A DNA stretch of 8,623 bases from Pseudaquidulcibacter sp964443435 (GCA_964443435.1 CAYUCW010000072.1:1-8623), one strand, 5' to 3'. Positions 1 to 7,255 are shown, counted from the first letter of the stretch. The notes: generated by a model from the sequence alone, not told the origin. Numbers and translations: made by a program.

Positions 1-773
1 GCTTTTTCAACATCTTTGCCATAAAGCGCCAAATCTTCGGCAGTGTCTGCGTGATCAACCCTTATTACATCTTGCTCTATGATTGGGCCTTGATCTAATT
101 CTTCGGTGACATAATGGCAAGTCGCGCCAATAAGTTTCACACCCTTATTATGTGCTTGGGTATAAGGTTTTGCGCCAACAAAACTTGGAAGGAAACTATG
201 GTGAATATTTATAATTTTGCCATGATATTTACGGCAAACTTCTGGTGATAAAACCTGCATATAACGCGCAAGAACCATTAAATCAGATTTGGTTTCCTCA
301 AAAATTCGCGCGACTTCGCCATAAGCTTGTTCTTTATTGTCTTTATTAACAGGTACATAAAAGAATGGAATTTTATGCCATTCAACAAGGCCTCTAAATT
401 CTTCATGATTGGAAATCACGCAAGGGATTTCAATATTCATTTCACCGGCTGCATAGCGGTATAATAAATCATAAAGGCAATGGCCCTGTTTTGAAACCAA
501 AAGGGCAACTCGTTTCTTAATTTTGGCATCGCTTACTTGCCAATCCATTTTGAATTTTTCGGCAATTGGCGTGAAAGCAGATTTAAAATCATCAAGGTAA
601 AAATCATCGCGGTTAAAGGCAATTTCTTGACGAAGGAAAAACACATTTACTTCGGGGTCTGTATGCTGACTTGCTTCTATAATGCTTCCGCCATTGCTTG
701 CAATGAATCCCGCGACAGCCGCAACAATGCCAATAGTGTCTTCACAAGAAAATTTTAAAATAAATCTTTGCAT
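1..773 (-). CDS. purU: Formyltetrahydrofolate deformylase PurU (3' end cut by window edge)
   Basis: Hydrolyses 10-formyl-tetrahydrofolate to formate and tetrahydrofolate in the cytoplasm, balancing one-carbon pools and supplying formate for purine synthesis. Seen: 257 codons read leftward from ATG 773-771, with no stop before the edge. Residues about 4-80 form an ACT domain (FILKFSCEDTIGIVAAV). The formyltransferase domain follows, with the NIHHSFLPSF motif at 189-198 and ELDQGPI around D227. By comparison with the related glycinamide ribonucleotide formyltransferase, N189, H191 and D227 form the catalytic triad. The tail DVIRVDHADTAEDL is typical of PurU. The family is about 280-290 residues, so some 25-30 are missing. 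A GAAGG ribosome site (787-783) lies 9 nt before the ATG, which supports this start. It is transcribed away from the PBP gene. No defects are visible. A purN-type transferase is unlikely because of the N-terminal ACT domain. Confidence 0.95.
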   Translation of the reverse strand, partial: MQRFILKFSCEDTIGIVAAVAGFIASNGGSIIEASQHTDPEVNVFFLRQEIAFNRDDFYLDDFKSAFTPIAEKFKMDWQVSDAKIKKRVALLVSKQGHCLYDLLYRYAAGEMNIEIPCVISNHEEFRGLVEWHKIPFFYVPVNKDNKEQAYGEVARIFEETKSDLMVLARYMQVLSPEVCRKYHGKIINIHHSFLPSFVGAKPYTQAHNKGVKLIGATCHYVTEELDQGPIIEQDVIRVDHADTAEDLALYGKDVEK

Positions 774-793
774 AATTTTTTACCTTCAAATGG

Positions 794-823
794 CTTATAA
801 AGGAAATTAAAATCAAATTGCAA
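794..823 (-). promoter_or_regulatory. Candidate sigma70-type promoter of purU
   Basis: On the minus strand a TTGCAA hexamer (823-818, 4 of 6 matches to TTGACA) is followed after 18 nt by TATAAG (799-794, 5 of 6 matches to TATAAT). This gives a start of transcription near 787 and a short leader before the purU ATG at 773, close to its GAAGG ribosome site. TTGCAA is its own reverse complement, so it might also serve the divergent gene, but the best plus-strand -10 (TATCAC) sits only 15 nt away. In AT-rich DNA such matches arise by chance, so this is tentative. Confidence 0.35.
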
Positions 824-860
824 CTAGACTTGCCGCAATATCACCTAAATTCTGCCGCAT

Positions 861-883
861 TAATGTTTAGTAAGTAATGTTTA
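861..883 (+). repeat. 9-bp direct repeat TAATGTTTA in the divergent purU/PBP spacer
   Basis: Two exact copies of TAATGTTTA lie at 861-869 and 875-883, 14 nt start to start, about 50-70 nt upstream of the PBP start. The rest of the spacer (774-932) is AT-rich and holds no ORF of note. The repeat could be a regulator site or chance in AT-rich sequence. I see no strong plus-strand promoter for the PBP gene here. Confidence 0.3.
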
Positions 884-932
884 AGTATAAAAATATATTA
901 TTTTTTAATGATTCAAACGCTGGAAAATTAAT

Positions 933-3062
933 TTGGCAAATCGCGGACGTAATTCAGGCAATAATAATGGTGGCGGTGGCGCACCAAGGGGCAATAGACC
1001 TCGTGGTAATCAACAACAATTTTCAAGAAAAGTGAAACGTGGCTTTTGGGGTACTATTGCCTATTGGGGCGCGGTTCTTGCATTATGGCTTGCGGTTATT
1101 GGTGTCGGCATTTTTATTTGGGTTGCTTATGACTTACCTGATCCAGAAGAATTATGGCGCAAAACCGATAGACCGGCGATAACATATGTCGATATTAATG
1201 GAACAATTATTGAAAGGCGCGGCGTTGCCGATGCACCGCCTGTTGATTTAAAATCAATGCCAAAATATGTACCCGAAGCGGTTATGGCGATTGAAGATAG
1301 AAAATTCTATCATCATTTTGGTGTCGATGTTTTTGGCTTAACCCGCGCCGTAGTTCTAAATCTTAAGGCAGGGCGTGTGGTTGCGGGCGGTTCAACTATT
1401 ACACAGCAGCTAGCAAAAAACCTATTTTTATCTTCAGATCAAAATCTTAAGCGTAAAGCCCAAGAATTATTATTAGCTTTATGGCTTGAAAGCCGTTTTA
1501 GCAAAGATGAAATTCTTTCACTTTATTTAGCGCGTGTTTATTTTGGCTCTGGTGCTTATGGCCTAGAGGAAGCTTCTGAAAGATATTTTAATAAGACACC
1601 TGCTAATTTGACTATATCTGAGGCCGCAATGCTAGCGGGCATGCTTAAAGCACCATCAAGATATAATCCGGTATCATCAACAAAGCGTGCCGCAGAGCGT
1701 GCAACAATTGTTCTTGATGTTATGGAAAAGCAAAAAGTTATAAGCCATGCACAAAGATTAGAAGCGGTTAAAACTCCACTCCGTTTTGTTCAAAATGCAA
1801 AAGGTTCTAATATTGGATATTTCCTTGACTGGATTGAAGCCGATGTTGGTACAATTGTTGATGAGCCAAAAGAAGATATAATCGTTGAAACAACATTAGA
1901 CGTAAGGCACCAAGCCTTTGCAGAAGCCGCAATCGCCAAAGAATTTGCCGCTAATGGCAAAAATTTGAAAATGAGCCAAACCGCGCTTATCGCAATTGCA
2001 GGTGACGGCGGCGTAAGAGCAATGGTTGGCGGTCGCTCTTATAATGAATCAGAATTTAACCGCGTAATAGAAGCCAAAAGACAACCTGGTTCGGCATTTA
2101 AATCATTTGTATATCTTGCGGCACTTGAACATGGAATTACTCCGAATTCATATAGAGATGATAAGCCATTTAAAATAGGCAATTGGGCACCACAAAACTA
2201 TGATGGCCGTTATAGAGGGCCAATGAGTCTTACAAGTGCTTTTGCGCAATCAATAAATACTATTGCGGTTCAATTAACTGAAGAAGTAGGACGCGATTCA
2301 GTTGTCAGAGTTGCAAGAAGATTAGGTATTAGATCTCGCCTTGATCCTGAACCTACAATTGCTCTTGGTACAGAGGTTTTGACGCCAATTGAATTAACCA
2401 GCTCTTATGTTGCGTTTTCTAATGGTGGTGCAGGTGTTACGCCATTTGGTATAAAACGCATTCGCTTGCGCTCTGGCAAAATCTTGTGGGAGCGTCAAGC
2501 CGGGCAACCACGCCGTGTTATTGATGAAACAATACTTCGCAATATGAATTCAATGTTAAGGGCAGTTGTAACTAGTGGTTCGGCAAAATCTGCTAACCTT
2601 CCTGATAGGATTGTGGGCGGAAAAACAGGAACAACTTCCGACTATCGCGATGCTTGGTTTATTGGCTTTACTGCTGGATATACTACTGGTGTATGGGTTG
2701 GTAATGATGATTTTGGCGTGCAAATGAATAAAGTTACAGGCGGTTCTGCGCCGGCAAGAATTTGGCGCGATTTCATGGTAAATTCGCAAGCCGGAACACC
2801 TTCGCGCGCTTTCTTGTTGCCGGTTGCGCCAACTCTTCCAGAGGATGGTATTGTGTTTGATGCCGCAAGTAATGAAGTAAGCAATATTGAAGCTATTGAT
2901 TCGCCAGAAATTACGGAAGATGGCGGTGTGGCAACAGTTAATGATGAAGCGGTGACTTCTAAGCCAATTAATCCTGAGGCGGCGCCAATTGATAAGCCCG
3001 AAGCAAGTAATAAAAGCTTAGATCAAATAATAAAAGAAGTTCAGACAAATAAAACCAATTAA
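933..3062 (+). CDS. Class A penicillin-binding protein (bifunctional peptidoglycan glycosyltransferase/transpeptidase)
   Basis: Polymerises lipid II into glycan strands and cross-links the peptides on the outer face of the inner membrane. Order of parts in 709 residues: a cytoplasmic tail rich in Gly, Asn, Arg and Gln (1-36); one membrane anchor (about 38-66); glycosyltransferase family 51 with EDRKFYHHFG (121-130, catalytic E121), GGSTITQQ (152-159), RKAQE (174-178) and YLARVYFG (198-205); transpeptidase with SAFK (nucleophile S387, K390), SIN (440-442) and KTGT (564-567); then an acidic, probably disordered tail (about 625-709). Motif IV normally ends YLN and here reads YLA. Start: TTG at 933, the only ATG/GTG/TTG in frame after the stop at 909-911, with a weak GGA site 8 nt upstream. 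The gene lies 79 nt before the next one on the same strand and may be co-transcribed with it. It is of the PBP1A general type. There is no PBP1C-type C-terminal domain, so I give no symbol. Confidence 0.95.
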   Translation: MANRGRNSGNNNGGGGAPRGNRPRGNQQQFSRKVKRGFWGTIAYWGAVLALWLAVIGVGIFIWVAYDLPDPEELWRKTDRPAITYVDINGTIIERRGVADAPPVDLKSMPKYVPEAVMAIEDRKFYHHFGVDVFGLTRAVVLNLKAGRVVAGGSTITQQLAKNLFLSSDQNLKRKAQELLLALWLESRFSKDEILSLYLARVYFGSGAYGLEEASERYFNKTPANLTISEAAMLAGMLKAPSRYNPVSSTKRAAERATIVLDVMEKQKVISHAQRLEAVKTPLRFVQNAKGSNIGYFLDWIEADVGTIVDEPKEDIIVETTLDVRHQAFAEAAIAKEFAANGKNLKMSQTALIAIAGDGGVRAMVGGRSYNESEFNRVIEAKRQPGSAFKSFVYLAALEHGITPNSYRDDKPFKIGNWAPQNYDGRYRGPMSLTSAFAQSINTIAVQLTEEVGRDSVVRVARRLGIRSRLDPEPTIALGTEVLTPIELTSSYVAFSNGGAGVTPFGIKRIRLRSGKILWERQAGQPRRVIDETILRNMNSMLRAVVTSGSAKSANLPDRIVGGKTGTTSDYRDAWFIGFTAGYTTGVWVGNDDFGVQMNKVTGGSAPARIWRDFMVNSQAGTPSRAFLLPVAPTLPEDGIVFDAASNEVSNIEAIDSPEITEDGGVATVNDEAVTSKPINPEAAPIDKPEASNKSLDQIIKEVQTNKTN

Positions 3063-3072
3063 TTTTGCACAA

Positions 3073-3085
3073 ATATCTAAGATAT
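3073..3085. repeat. Small AT-rich palindrome ATATCTAAGATAT
   Basis: A perfect 6+1+6 inverted repeat lies 11 nt after the PBP stop codon. It is followed by GACTTGTTT rather than a clean T run, so it is a poor terminator. It may be a weak operator for the downstream gene or chance. Confidence 0.25.
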
Positions 3086-3092
3086 GACTTGT

Positions 3093-3120
3093 TTGAAAAA
3101 ATGATGATGTTATTCATTAT
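3093..3120 (+). promoter_or_regulatory. Candidate promoter of the secreted-protein gene
   Basis: TTGAAA (3093-3098, 5 of 6 to TTGACA) and CATTAT (3115-3120, 4 of 6 to TATAAT) are separated by 16 nt. Transcription would begin near 3127, leaving only about 15 nt of leader that still includes the AGGAG site at 3131-3135. The gene could instead be read from the PBP promoter. Tentative. Confidence 0.3.
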
Positions 3121-3141
3121 TTTATTCAATAGGAGATATTT

Positions 3142-5172
3142 GTGTCTAAATCTTTTAAAAAATCTTTGTTTTCGACAAGCTTAATTATTTGCGGATTAAC
3201 TGCTGGCTTAAGTATTGGTGTGTTTGCCTATAATGAAGCGGTAAGTGCCCCTGCGGCGGCGCAAACAAGCTTATCTCAAGATTTAAAAGCCTATGGTTTT
3301 GATGCAAAGTCTAAAAGCTTTACTTATACAGCTAAACAGCAAACTGCTAATCAAGCCGTATTCACAAATGTGAAATTTGGAACTGAATTTACCGCAGCAA
3401 GCATGACTTTATCAAAAGATGTGACGGATGGCGTAAAAATTACTCTTGCTAACCCTGTTTTTAAGTCGCCCGAAACCAGTATGAAGGCAGTAAGTGCGGT
3501 TATTATTGATCAAACAAAACGCGTTAATGGCAAAGCAAATTTCTTTGATATTGATGGTAAAAATGACTTTAAAGGTAATTTTGAATTCAATGGCCTTGAG
3601 ATTGGTTCAAAAGGAAGGTCATCGCCTATTAAAATCGCAAAAATTGAGCTTCTTGGTTTTGAAGGTTCAAAGGATAAAGTAAAATTTTCATCACTTAGTA
3701 TAAATGATTTAGGCTTTATTGAATCTTCTATTAAGATGAATATTGGTGGGATTAAATTAAGTGGCCTAAGCGATAATCTATTTGATAGCTTTTCAAAAGC
3801 CAAAGAAGACAAGGAAAAGCCAGATTTCAAAAATATGCTTGCTTCTGTGAATCTTGGCCATTTTCAAATTAGAGATGTGTATGTTGCGCCTGTTGTACAA
3901 ACGGCAAAAACTAAGACTAAAGCCACAGCAACGGATAAAGTAAGTGAAATCTTTAAAGAAGCCAAGCTTGGCAATTTTGAAATAAAGAATTTTAATAGAA
4001 AAACTTTGGAAAGCTTCGCGTTTGAAAATTTCTCTATTAAAATGGCAATGCAAGGTGAACCAATTAATCTTAAGCTTAAAGAATTCAGCTTTAAAGATTT
4101 AAATATTTCTTTTTATGAATATCTAATAAACTCATATATTGTAACCAAAGAAAAGAATCCAGAATTAACAAATAAAAAAATAATAGATTTATTCAAAGGT
4201 GGTCCTTTAGATTCTGGTATTTCAAGCTTTAGATTTGATGGATTTGAAGCAACAGGTTTTGGAATGGCCGCAAATATTGATGGTTTTAACTTAACTACAA
4301 ATATTGATAATGAAGGTATTATTGATAAATTAAGCATGCCAAATGGCGTAATGAAATTTGGATTTACAAATAAAGAAAATCCAATTGCGGCAATGGCATA
4401 TTCAAAATTTAAAGAATTTGGATTAGAGGGCATTAATATGCAAATGCAATTTGAAGCCACCTTTGATAAAAATACCGATACTTATAAATTTGATAAATAT
4501 GCCATTAATATAGATAAAATCTTATCAGTGGATATGAACACAAGTGTAATTGGACTTGGCAATTATTATAAAACTACTGATCTAGAGACTTTCTTGAAAG
4601 CAAGTAATAGCTTTTCAAAAGCGCTAACGCCAAAAGCTGGGAAAGGTAAAGATTTAACTGACTCTGATGCAGAGGTTACACCAGAAACAGCAAGTGCAAG
4701 TGCGGACACAAATGCACAACTGGCCACTGATGATAAGAAGGTAAAGACAGAAGATACTAAAGCCGCCGAATTAACTGCAAAACAAGCTAAAGAAGAATTA
4801 AACAAACAAAATATTCAGGCCTTTAAAGACTATATTGCAAGCTTTACTGGCGTTAAGTTTAAGAATGCCAATATCACGATTAAAGATCTTGGTATTTTGG
4901 ATATAATCACTAATTTTGCGATTAAAGAAAAGGAAATCTCTAAAGAAGAAGTGCGTAAGGAAATGTCTGCACCGCTTAATTCTTATGCGGCAAATAAATC
5001 TAACCCTGCTTTATTCAGAGATTTAGCTTTAGGATTATCAAAGTTTTTAAATAAAGGCGGAAGTTTGAATATTAATTTAAATCCACCGGCACCAATTGAA
5101 TATAAAGACTTAATTGATGAAAAACATACTAAGCAAACAATTGGTCTAAGCGTTACAAATTCTAGTAATTAA
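3142..5172 (+). CDS. Secreted protein of unknown function, possibly AsmA-like beta-rich
   Basis: I do not recognise a named family. Seen: 676 residues with an N-terminal signal sequence (basic MSKSFKK, hydrophobic 9-29, then a VSA-PAAA cleavage-like site at 34-36 or VFA at 27-29), so export to the periplasm is likely. Cys17, the only cysteine, sits in the hydrophobic stretch without a proper lipobox. Residues 40-490 are rich in Lys, Phe, Asn and Ile, with recurring alternating strands such as LGNFEIKNF, FAFENFSIKM and FSFKDLNISF; this resembles beta-strand repeats of AsmA-type envelope proteins, but only by eye. Residues about 496-556 are a charged Ala/Lys/Asp/Thr linker. The C-terminal part (565-655), with ITIKDLGILD, an EEVRKEM helix and SLNINLNPPAPI, resembles the ends of other alphaproteobacterial exported hypothetical proteins as I recall them. 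Start: GTG 3142 with a strong AGGAG 6 nt upstream. It lies 79 nt after a PBP gene, which hints at an envelope role. Confidence 0.85.
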   Translation: MSKSFKKSLFSTSLIICGLTAGLSIGVFAYNEAVSAPAAAQTSLSQDLKAYGFDAKSKSFTYTAKQQTANQAVFTNVKFGTEFTAASMTLSKDVTDGVKITLANPVFKSPETSMKAVSAVIIDQTKRVNGKANFFDIDGKNDFKGNFEFNGLEIGSKGRSSPIKIAKIELLGFEGSKDKVKFSSLSINDLGFIESSIKMNIGGIKLSGLSDNLFDSFSKAKEDKEKPDFKNMLASVNLGHFQIRDVYVAPVVQTAKTKTKATATDKVSEIFKEAKLGNFEIKNFNRKTLESFAFENFSIKMAMQGEPINLKLKEFSFKDLNISFYEYLINSYIVTKEKNPELTNKKIIDLFKGGPLDSGISSFRFDGFEATGFGMAANIDGFNLTTNIDNEGIIDKLSMPNGVMKFGFTNKENPIAAMAYSKFKEFGLEGINMQMQFEATFDKNTDTYKFDKYAINIDKILSVDMNTSVIGLGNYYKTTDLETFLKASNSFSKALTPKAGKGKDLTDSDAEVTPETASASADTNAQLATDDKKVKTEDTKAAELTAKQAKEELNKQNIQAFKDYIASFTGVKFKNANITIKDLGILDIITNFAIKEKEISKEEVRKEMSAPLNSYAANKSNPALFRDLALGLSKFLNKGGSLNINLNPPAPIEYKDLIDEKHTKQTIGLSVTNSSN

Positions 5173-5196
5173 TTACTAGAGTTTGTTATTTTCTTT
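5155..5196 (+). terminator. Hairpin terminator overlapping both convergent stop codons
   Basis: The 20-bp perfect palindrome TCTAGTAATTAATTACTAGA (5161-5180) is extended outward by ACAAAT (5155-5160) and GTTTGT (5181-5186). The plus-strand RNA can form a 14-bp stem with one G-U pair and a four-base UUAA loop. The U-rich run UAUUUUCUUU follows (5187-5196). This fits intrinsic termination of the secreted-protein gene. The hairpin includes its TAA (5170-5172) and the TAG of phaZ (5176-5178). In the other direction the stem has a mismatch and no T run follows, so it should act poorly for phaZ. Confidence 0.7.
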
Positions 5197-6435
5197 AATG
5201 AAATCGCGCTGAATTGGGTAAATTTCTTCACTAAATTTACGGCCATTAAATACCCCATAATGGCCAACGCCCTTTTGGATATAATCTTTGCGCTTTGATT
5301 TAGGGATGTTATAGCAAATATCATGCGCCGCTTGGGTTTGTCCTATGCCTGAAATATCATCAAGTTCACCTTCAATAGTTAGAAGGGCAGTCTTGGTGAT
5401 GGTTTCAGGTTTAACTAGCCTGTCGCGGCAATATAAGATTCCACGCGGGAGATGGAATTCTTGGAATACTTTATTTATTGTATCTAAATAAAATTCTTCG
5501 GTTAAATCCAACACAGACAAATATTCATCATAGAATTTTTTATGCTTAGTAACGCCATCACCATCACCGGCAACAAGATCGTTAAAATAGCTTTTATGGG
5601 CATCAATATGACGTTCTTTATTCATAGACATAAATGAATAAAGCTGCACAAAACCCGGATATACACGGCGCATTGCACCTTTATTTGGAAGCGGCACTGT
5701 ATATATCATATTTGAACTAAACCAAGTAAAAGGCCTTGCTTCTGCAAGATTATTGGTTTTCGTTGGCGATTTCCTTGCATCAATTGGCGAACCCATAAAG
5801 CACATAGATAATGGCGTATTTGGATCTTCATCCTCGCTCATGAGGGCAACGGCGGCAAGGCATGGTGGCCCTGGCTGACAAACCGCAACTATATGAACGC
5901 CTTCGCCAATATGAGTAATCATATTTCTTATATATTCAATATAGTCATTAAGGTCGAAACGGCCTTCAAATATAGGAACTTCTTTGGCATCAGCCCAATC
6001 GGTTATGTAAACTTCATGATCTTGTAAAAAGGTAGTGACCGTGCCCCTTAAAAGGGTTGCAAAATGCCCAGATAATGGCGCAACAATTAGAACCTTAGGC
6101 TGATTTTTAATTGCTTTTTCGGTTGCCTTATTTGGATAGCCTTCAATTGGTGTTTTAGTGAATTTAATTAAATTGCACCAAGGCTTTTCTAAAACTATTT
6201 CAGGTGTAATTTCAAATTTTACATTATTATTGACAATGGTCTTTATATTCCATTCAGGCTTGCCGTATTTTCTTGTAACCGCTTCAAATACTTCTGATGC
6301 CGCAGACAGGTTTTTACCTAAATCAGTATCTGACCAAGGATTAAAAGGGCTTTTTAGCCATAGATTGTTAAGGCTATTAATAGCTCTAAAGGGCATAAGT
6401 GCCGCGCGCTGTATTTCTATTAATGAATAAAGCAA
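5176..6435 (-). CDS. phaZ: Intracellular polyhydroxybutyrate depolymerase PhaZ
   Basis: Hydrolyses the PHB of native intracellular granules to release 3-hydroxybutyrate units for reuse. Seen: 419 residues, a normal length for the PhaZ1 type. The N-terminus MLYSLIEIQRAALMPFRA is typical. The alpha/beta-hydrolase core carries VLIVAPLSGHFATLLRGT (115-132) and YITDWADA (143-150), which are family hallmarks. The nucleophile is cysteine, C186 in VAVCQPGP, as in Cupriavidus PhaZ1, rather than serine. The acid is D359 or D360 (GELDDISG) and the base is H392 (VGHYGVFNG). There is no signal peptide, as expected for the cytoplasmic enzyme. Start: TTG 6435-6433, with AAAAGG (6449-6444) 8 nt upstream; the next ATG would remove the conserved first 13 residues. 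The gene lies 103 nt downstream of the Sco1 gene on the same strand, and its 3' end is 3 nt from that of the convergent gene. A perfect dyad precedes its ribosome site. Confidence 0.95.
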   Translation of the reverse strand: MLYSLIEIQRAALMPFRAINSLNNLWLKSPFNPWSDTDLGKNLSAASEVFEAVTRKYGKPEWNIKTIVNNNVKFEITPEIVLEKPWCNLIKFTKTPIEGYPNKATEKAIKNQPKVLIVAPLSGHFATLLRGTVTTFLQDHEVYITDWADAKEVPIFEGRFDLNDYIEYIRNMITHIGEGVHIVAVCQPGPPCLAAVALMSEDEDPNTPLSMCFMGSPIDARKSPTKTNNLAEARPFTWFSSNMIYTVPLPNKGAMRRVYPGFVQLYSFMSMNKERHIDAHKSYFNDLVAGDGDGVTKHKKFYDEYLSVLDLTEEFYLDTINKVFQEFHLPRGILYCRDRLVKPETITKTALLTIEGELDDISGIGQTQAAHDICYNIPKSKRKDYIQKGVGHYGVFNGRKFSEEIYPIQRDFIKENNKL

Positions 6436-6443
6436 AATATAAA

Positions 6444-6449
6444 CCTTTT
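6444..6449 (-). promoter_or_regulatory. Ribosome binding site that fixes the TTG start of phaZ
   Basis: AAAAGG on the minus strand stands 8 nt before the TTG codon at 6435. Together with the conserved N-terminal sequence read from this TTG, it decides the start. Confidence 0.7.
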
Positions 6450-6453
6450 AGAA

Positions 6454-6470
6454 ATTGTGCAATGCACAAT
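6454..6470. promoter_or_regulatory. Perfect 8+1+8 dyad ATTGTGCA-A-TGCACAAT upstream of phaZ, operator candidate
   Basis: The arms at 6454-6461 and 6463-6470 are exact inverted repeats around one base, placed 19-35 nt upstream of the phaZ start and just outside its ribosome site. The 17-bp symmetry is the size of a dimeric repressor site. Its TGCAxTGCA core recalls the TGC-rich sites reported for PhaR, the PHB-responsive repressor; that link is from memory and is inference. A weak minus-strand promoter, TTGCAA (6498-6493) with TAGCAT (6476-6471) at 16-nt spacing, would end directly against the dyad. It could also fold as a small RNA hairpin, but the one-base loop makes a DNA-level operator more likely. 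Confidence 0.45.
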
Positions 6471-6510
6471 GCTATCCTATTTTTTATAGTTTGCAATAAG
6501 TTAAATCATC

Positions 6511-6546
6511 TTATTTTAGTAATTATTTTAGCTATCGCTTATTTTA
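6511..6546. repeat. Three copies of TTATTTTA at the 3' end of the Sco1 gene
   Basis: Exact copies lie at 6511-6518, 6523-6530 and 6539-6546, the last overlapping the Sco1 stop codon. The surrounding sequence is very AT-rich, so chance is likely. No hairpin terminator for Sco1 is visible here, which is compatible with read-through into phaZ. Confidence 0.25.
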
Positions 6547-7210
6547 AAATTCCAGAATTTATACATTTTGCAATTTTCTGCGGAGTGTCAGTATCGGTAA
6601 AAAATGTTGCAAGCTTACCATTCTTATCCATTAAATAAATTATAGATTGGTGATCAACCGTGTAAAATTCTTTAGATTCACCCGAATTTTCATTTATGCG
6701 AAATGCAACCTTATAATTTTTTGCCGCAGTTTTTACATCTTCTAAGCTGCCGGTAAGGCCAATCATATTTTTTGGGAAGCTTTCAGTTGACAAATATTCT
6801 TTAAGTTTTGCGGGTGTGTCGCGCGCGGGATCAAGGCTAATAAGAATTGGTTTAATGCTGTCTTTTAAAGGCTTATTTTGCGCTTCAAGCTCATTTAAAG
6901 TTACGCCCAATAAATTAAGCGTATTTGGGCAAATATCAGGGCACCAAGAATATCCAAAATATATAAGACTTGGGCTTCCATTAAGATTTGCTTGTGTGAA
7001 TGGCTTATTATTTTGATCTATAAGATTAAATGGACCACCAATCAAAGACGACGTACGATTATTACAATCTGTATCTATTTCGGCCATAGCTTTTTGTGCG
7101 TTGTTATGACGCAATGCAAATGCTGCAAATCCAACTAGAATAAGCGCAGAAAAACCAAGTGATAAATTGCGTATTCTGTTAGGATTTTTATTATCTTGAT
7201 TAATAGTCAT
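6539..7210 (-). CDS. senC: SCO1/SenC/PrrC family copper chaperone
   Basis: A membrane-anchored, periplasm-facing thioredoxin-fold protein that helps deliver copper to the CuA site of cytochrome c oxidase and may act as a thiol-disulfide or redox-signalling partner. Seen: 223 residues; one N-terminal membrane anchor (about 14-33); the family motif FGYSWCPDICP with copper-binding C90 and C94; SLDPARDTP (125-133); and the copper-ligand histidine H187 in VDHQSI. All three metal ligands are intact. Start: ATG 7210-7208, with GAGG (7219-7216) 5 nt upstream. A longer frame from TTG 7309 exists, but it would run through the start of the divergent kinase and lacks this ribosome site. The gene is divergent from a RegB-like kinase, as senC/prrC is from regB/prrB in Rhodobacter; the next gene downstream here is phaZ, not regA. 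Confidence 0.93.
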   Translation of the reverse strand: MTINQDNKNPNRIRNLSLGFSALILVGFAAFALRHNNAQKAMAEIDTDCNNRTSSLIGGPFNLIDQNNKPFTQANLNGSPSLIYFGYSWCPDICPNTLNLLGVTLNELEAQNKPLKDSIKPILISLDPARDTPAKLKEYLSTESFPKNMIGLTGSLEDVKTAAKNYKVAFRINENSGESKEFYTVDHQSIIYLMDKNGKLATFFTDTDTPQKIAKCINSGILK

Positions 7211-7215
7211 TGATT

Positions 7216-7219
7216 CCTC
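7216..7219 (-). promoter_or_regulatory. Ribosome binding site that fixes the ATG start of senC
   Basis: GAGG (within TGAGGA) on the minus strand lies 5 nt before ATG 7210. It favours the 223-residue form over the longer form from TTG 7309. Confidence 0.7.
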
Positions 7220-7255
7220 AGTGAATTGTAATATCCTAGTTTTATATTTAATTTT

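Noticed and set aside
861..874. CtrA-type site TTAA-N7-TTAA upstream of the PBP gene
   Set aside because: Only the first half-site fits; the second reads TAAG at the required spacing.
2556..2884. Two minus-strand ORFs of 77 and 80 codons inside the PBP gene
   Set aside because: They lie fully opposite the conserved transpeptidase region containing KTGT, and show no protein character of their own.
3158..3192. Lipoprotein signal around Cys17 of the secreted protein
   Set aside because: The residues before Cys are L-I-I, not the small residues of a lipobox, and the hydrophobic stretch continues after it. A normal signal peptide with cleavage after VSA fits better.
3510..4805. Several minus-strand ORFs of 79-115 codons inside the secreted-protein gene
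   Set aside because: They are antisense shadows of a biased Lys/Phe-rich gene, with Ser/Phe/Leu-rich translations as expected from the opposite strand.
6399..6638. Plus-strand ORF of 79 codons between phaZ and senC
   Set aside because: It overlaps the coding ends of both genes on the opposite strand and has no ribosome site or recognisable protein features. It is a shadow.
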